Source of the DNA: Clostridia bacterium
GTDB lineage: Bacteria; Bacillota; Clostridia; Oscillospirales; CAG-272
Direction of reading: 5' to 3'
Assembly: GCA_017395715.1 (NCBI GenBank)
Contig: JAFQNZ010000273.1
Coordinates: 1-5,992 of the forward strand
DNA: 5,992 nucleotides
Part shown: piece by piece, positions 5,510 to 5,992 of the stretch
Layout: the number at the start of each line of letters is the position of its first letter
How positions within the stretch are numbered: the stretch's first letter is position 1
Made by a program: the position numbers and the translations under genes
Notes under the pieces: generated by a model
Told to the model about the DNA's origin: nothing
Databases searched by the model: none
Seen by the model: the letters and a program-made list of their open reading frames with translations, nothing else

Positions 5510-5992
5510 TCACTTTTTTCTTTGAATCTTGGCAATGAAGAAACCGTCATGCCATTCATTAGGTAAAAGCGTAAGACAACCGTTCTGCGATGAGAAAGAT
5601 AAAACATCTGAGTGAAACGAAAAATCAACTGTTTCAAAATCAGAATGCTCCGAAACAAAGCGTTTGACAACGTCTTCATTTTCCTTTTTGTTTACCGTAC
5701 AGGTTGAATACACCAAAACACCGTTATCGGTAAGATATTCCGAAGAAGAACACAGTATTTGATATTGAAGTTCGGGGAGAGCATTTATCTCGGAAATATC
5801 TTTATAACGTATTTCTGCCTTTTTGGAAACAACACCGAGCCCCGAGCAGGGGACATCGCAAATAACTCGATCAGCACGCTTTTTCAGCTCTGCTATTGGC
5901 GTCGTTGCATCGTGACAAACTGTTCGGATCATATCAAAGCCAAGCCGTTTAGCGCCTTTTTCAATCAAAGGCAGCTTACTGTCGTGCAAGTC
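5510..5992 (-). CDS. rsmB: RsmB/Sun-type 16S rRNA m5C methyltransferase, C-terminal part, start outside window
   Basis: The 160 visible codons are the C-terminal half of the catalytic domain of an RNA cytosine-5 methyltransferase, which uses S-adenosylmethionine to methylate 16S rRNA (C967 in E. coli numbering) before assembly. The reading frame is open through the right edge, so the gene continues; a TTG at 5989 is an internal leucine codon, in a segment (DLHDSKLPLIEKGAKRLG) that matches the RsmB motif following the SAM site. Motif IV is DVPCSGLGV, with its cysteine at 5848-5846. Motif VI is VYSTCTVNKKEN, with the nucleophile cysteine at 5701-5699. The intervening KKAEIRYK resembles the RsmB-specific basic segment, and the C-terminus DGFFIAKIQRKK is typical. 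Full-length RsmB has about 430-450 residues with an N-terminal NusB-like domain, which would lie outside. YebU/RsmF-type relatives are less likely given the short C-terminus. Confidence 0.9.
   Translation of the reverse strand, partial: DLHDSKLPLIEKGAKRLGFDMIRTVCHDATTPIAELKKRADRVICDVPCSGLGVVSKKAEIRYKDISEINALPELQYQILCSSSEYLTDNGVLVYSTCTVNKKENEDVVKRFVSEHSDFETVDFSFHSDVLSFSSQNGCLTLLPNEWHDGFFIAKIQRKK

Noticed and set aside
1..5992. Mobile element, phage, toxin-antitoxin, defence or CRISPR content
   Set aside because: No transposase, integrase, direct-repeat array, tRNA-adjacent attachment site or recognisable defence gene was found; codon use looks uniform by eye.

Overview
The window looks like a chromosomal housekeeping segment from a low-to-moderate-GC Gram-positive bacterium, most likely an anaerobic member of the Clostridia (Bacillota). 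This is inferred from purine-rich Shine-Dalgarno sites (one is AAAGGAGG in front of a TTG start), consensus sigma-A type promoters, an M29 aminopeptidase of the AmpS/PepS type, and tightly packed co-directional genes. No marker in the window fixes the genus. I see no insertion sequence, CRISPR array, phage gene, tRNA or rRNA.

Left arm (1-2030, minus strand): asnS, encoding a complete 464-residue asparaginyl-tRNA synthetase, is followed by a diacylglycerol/lipid kinase-family gene. The asnS stop and the kinase start share one base (TAATG). The kinase runs off the left edge.

Centre (2031-2309): an intergenic region with two divergent promoters. The plus-strand promoter is near perfect (TTGCAA, 17 nt, TATAAT). 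The minus-strand promoter for asnS is an extended -10 (TGaTATAAT) with an A/T-tract block behind it. The asnS leader is about 118 nt and contains two inverted repeats, but no recognisable T-box.

Right arm (2310-5505, plus strand): an apparent four-gene operon encodes a 116-residue acidic protein of unknown function (TTG start), an M29 metallo-aminopeptidase, a xylose-isomerase-like TIM-barrel sugar isomerase/epimerase, and a Nudix hydrolase of the ADP-ribose pyrophosphatase type. It ends at a strong intrinsic terminator. Together these look like peptide, sugar and nucleotide-sugar turnover or cleanup functions, but the sequence shows no shared pathway.

Right edge (5510-5992, minus strand): the C-terminal part of an RsmB/Sun-type rRNA m5C methyltransferase gene, convergent with the operon and ending just beyond the shared terminator.

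Most genes are ordinary. The items most worth a second look are the unrecognised first gene of the operon, the structured asnS leader, and the changed residues in the lipid kinase and aminopeptidase. I found no convincing new multi-gene system.
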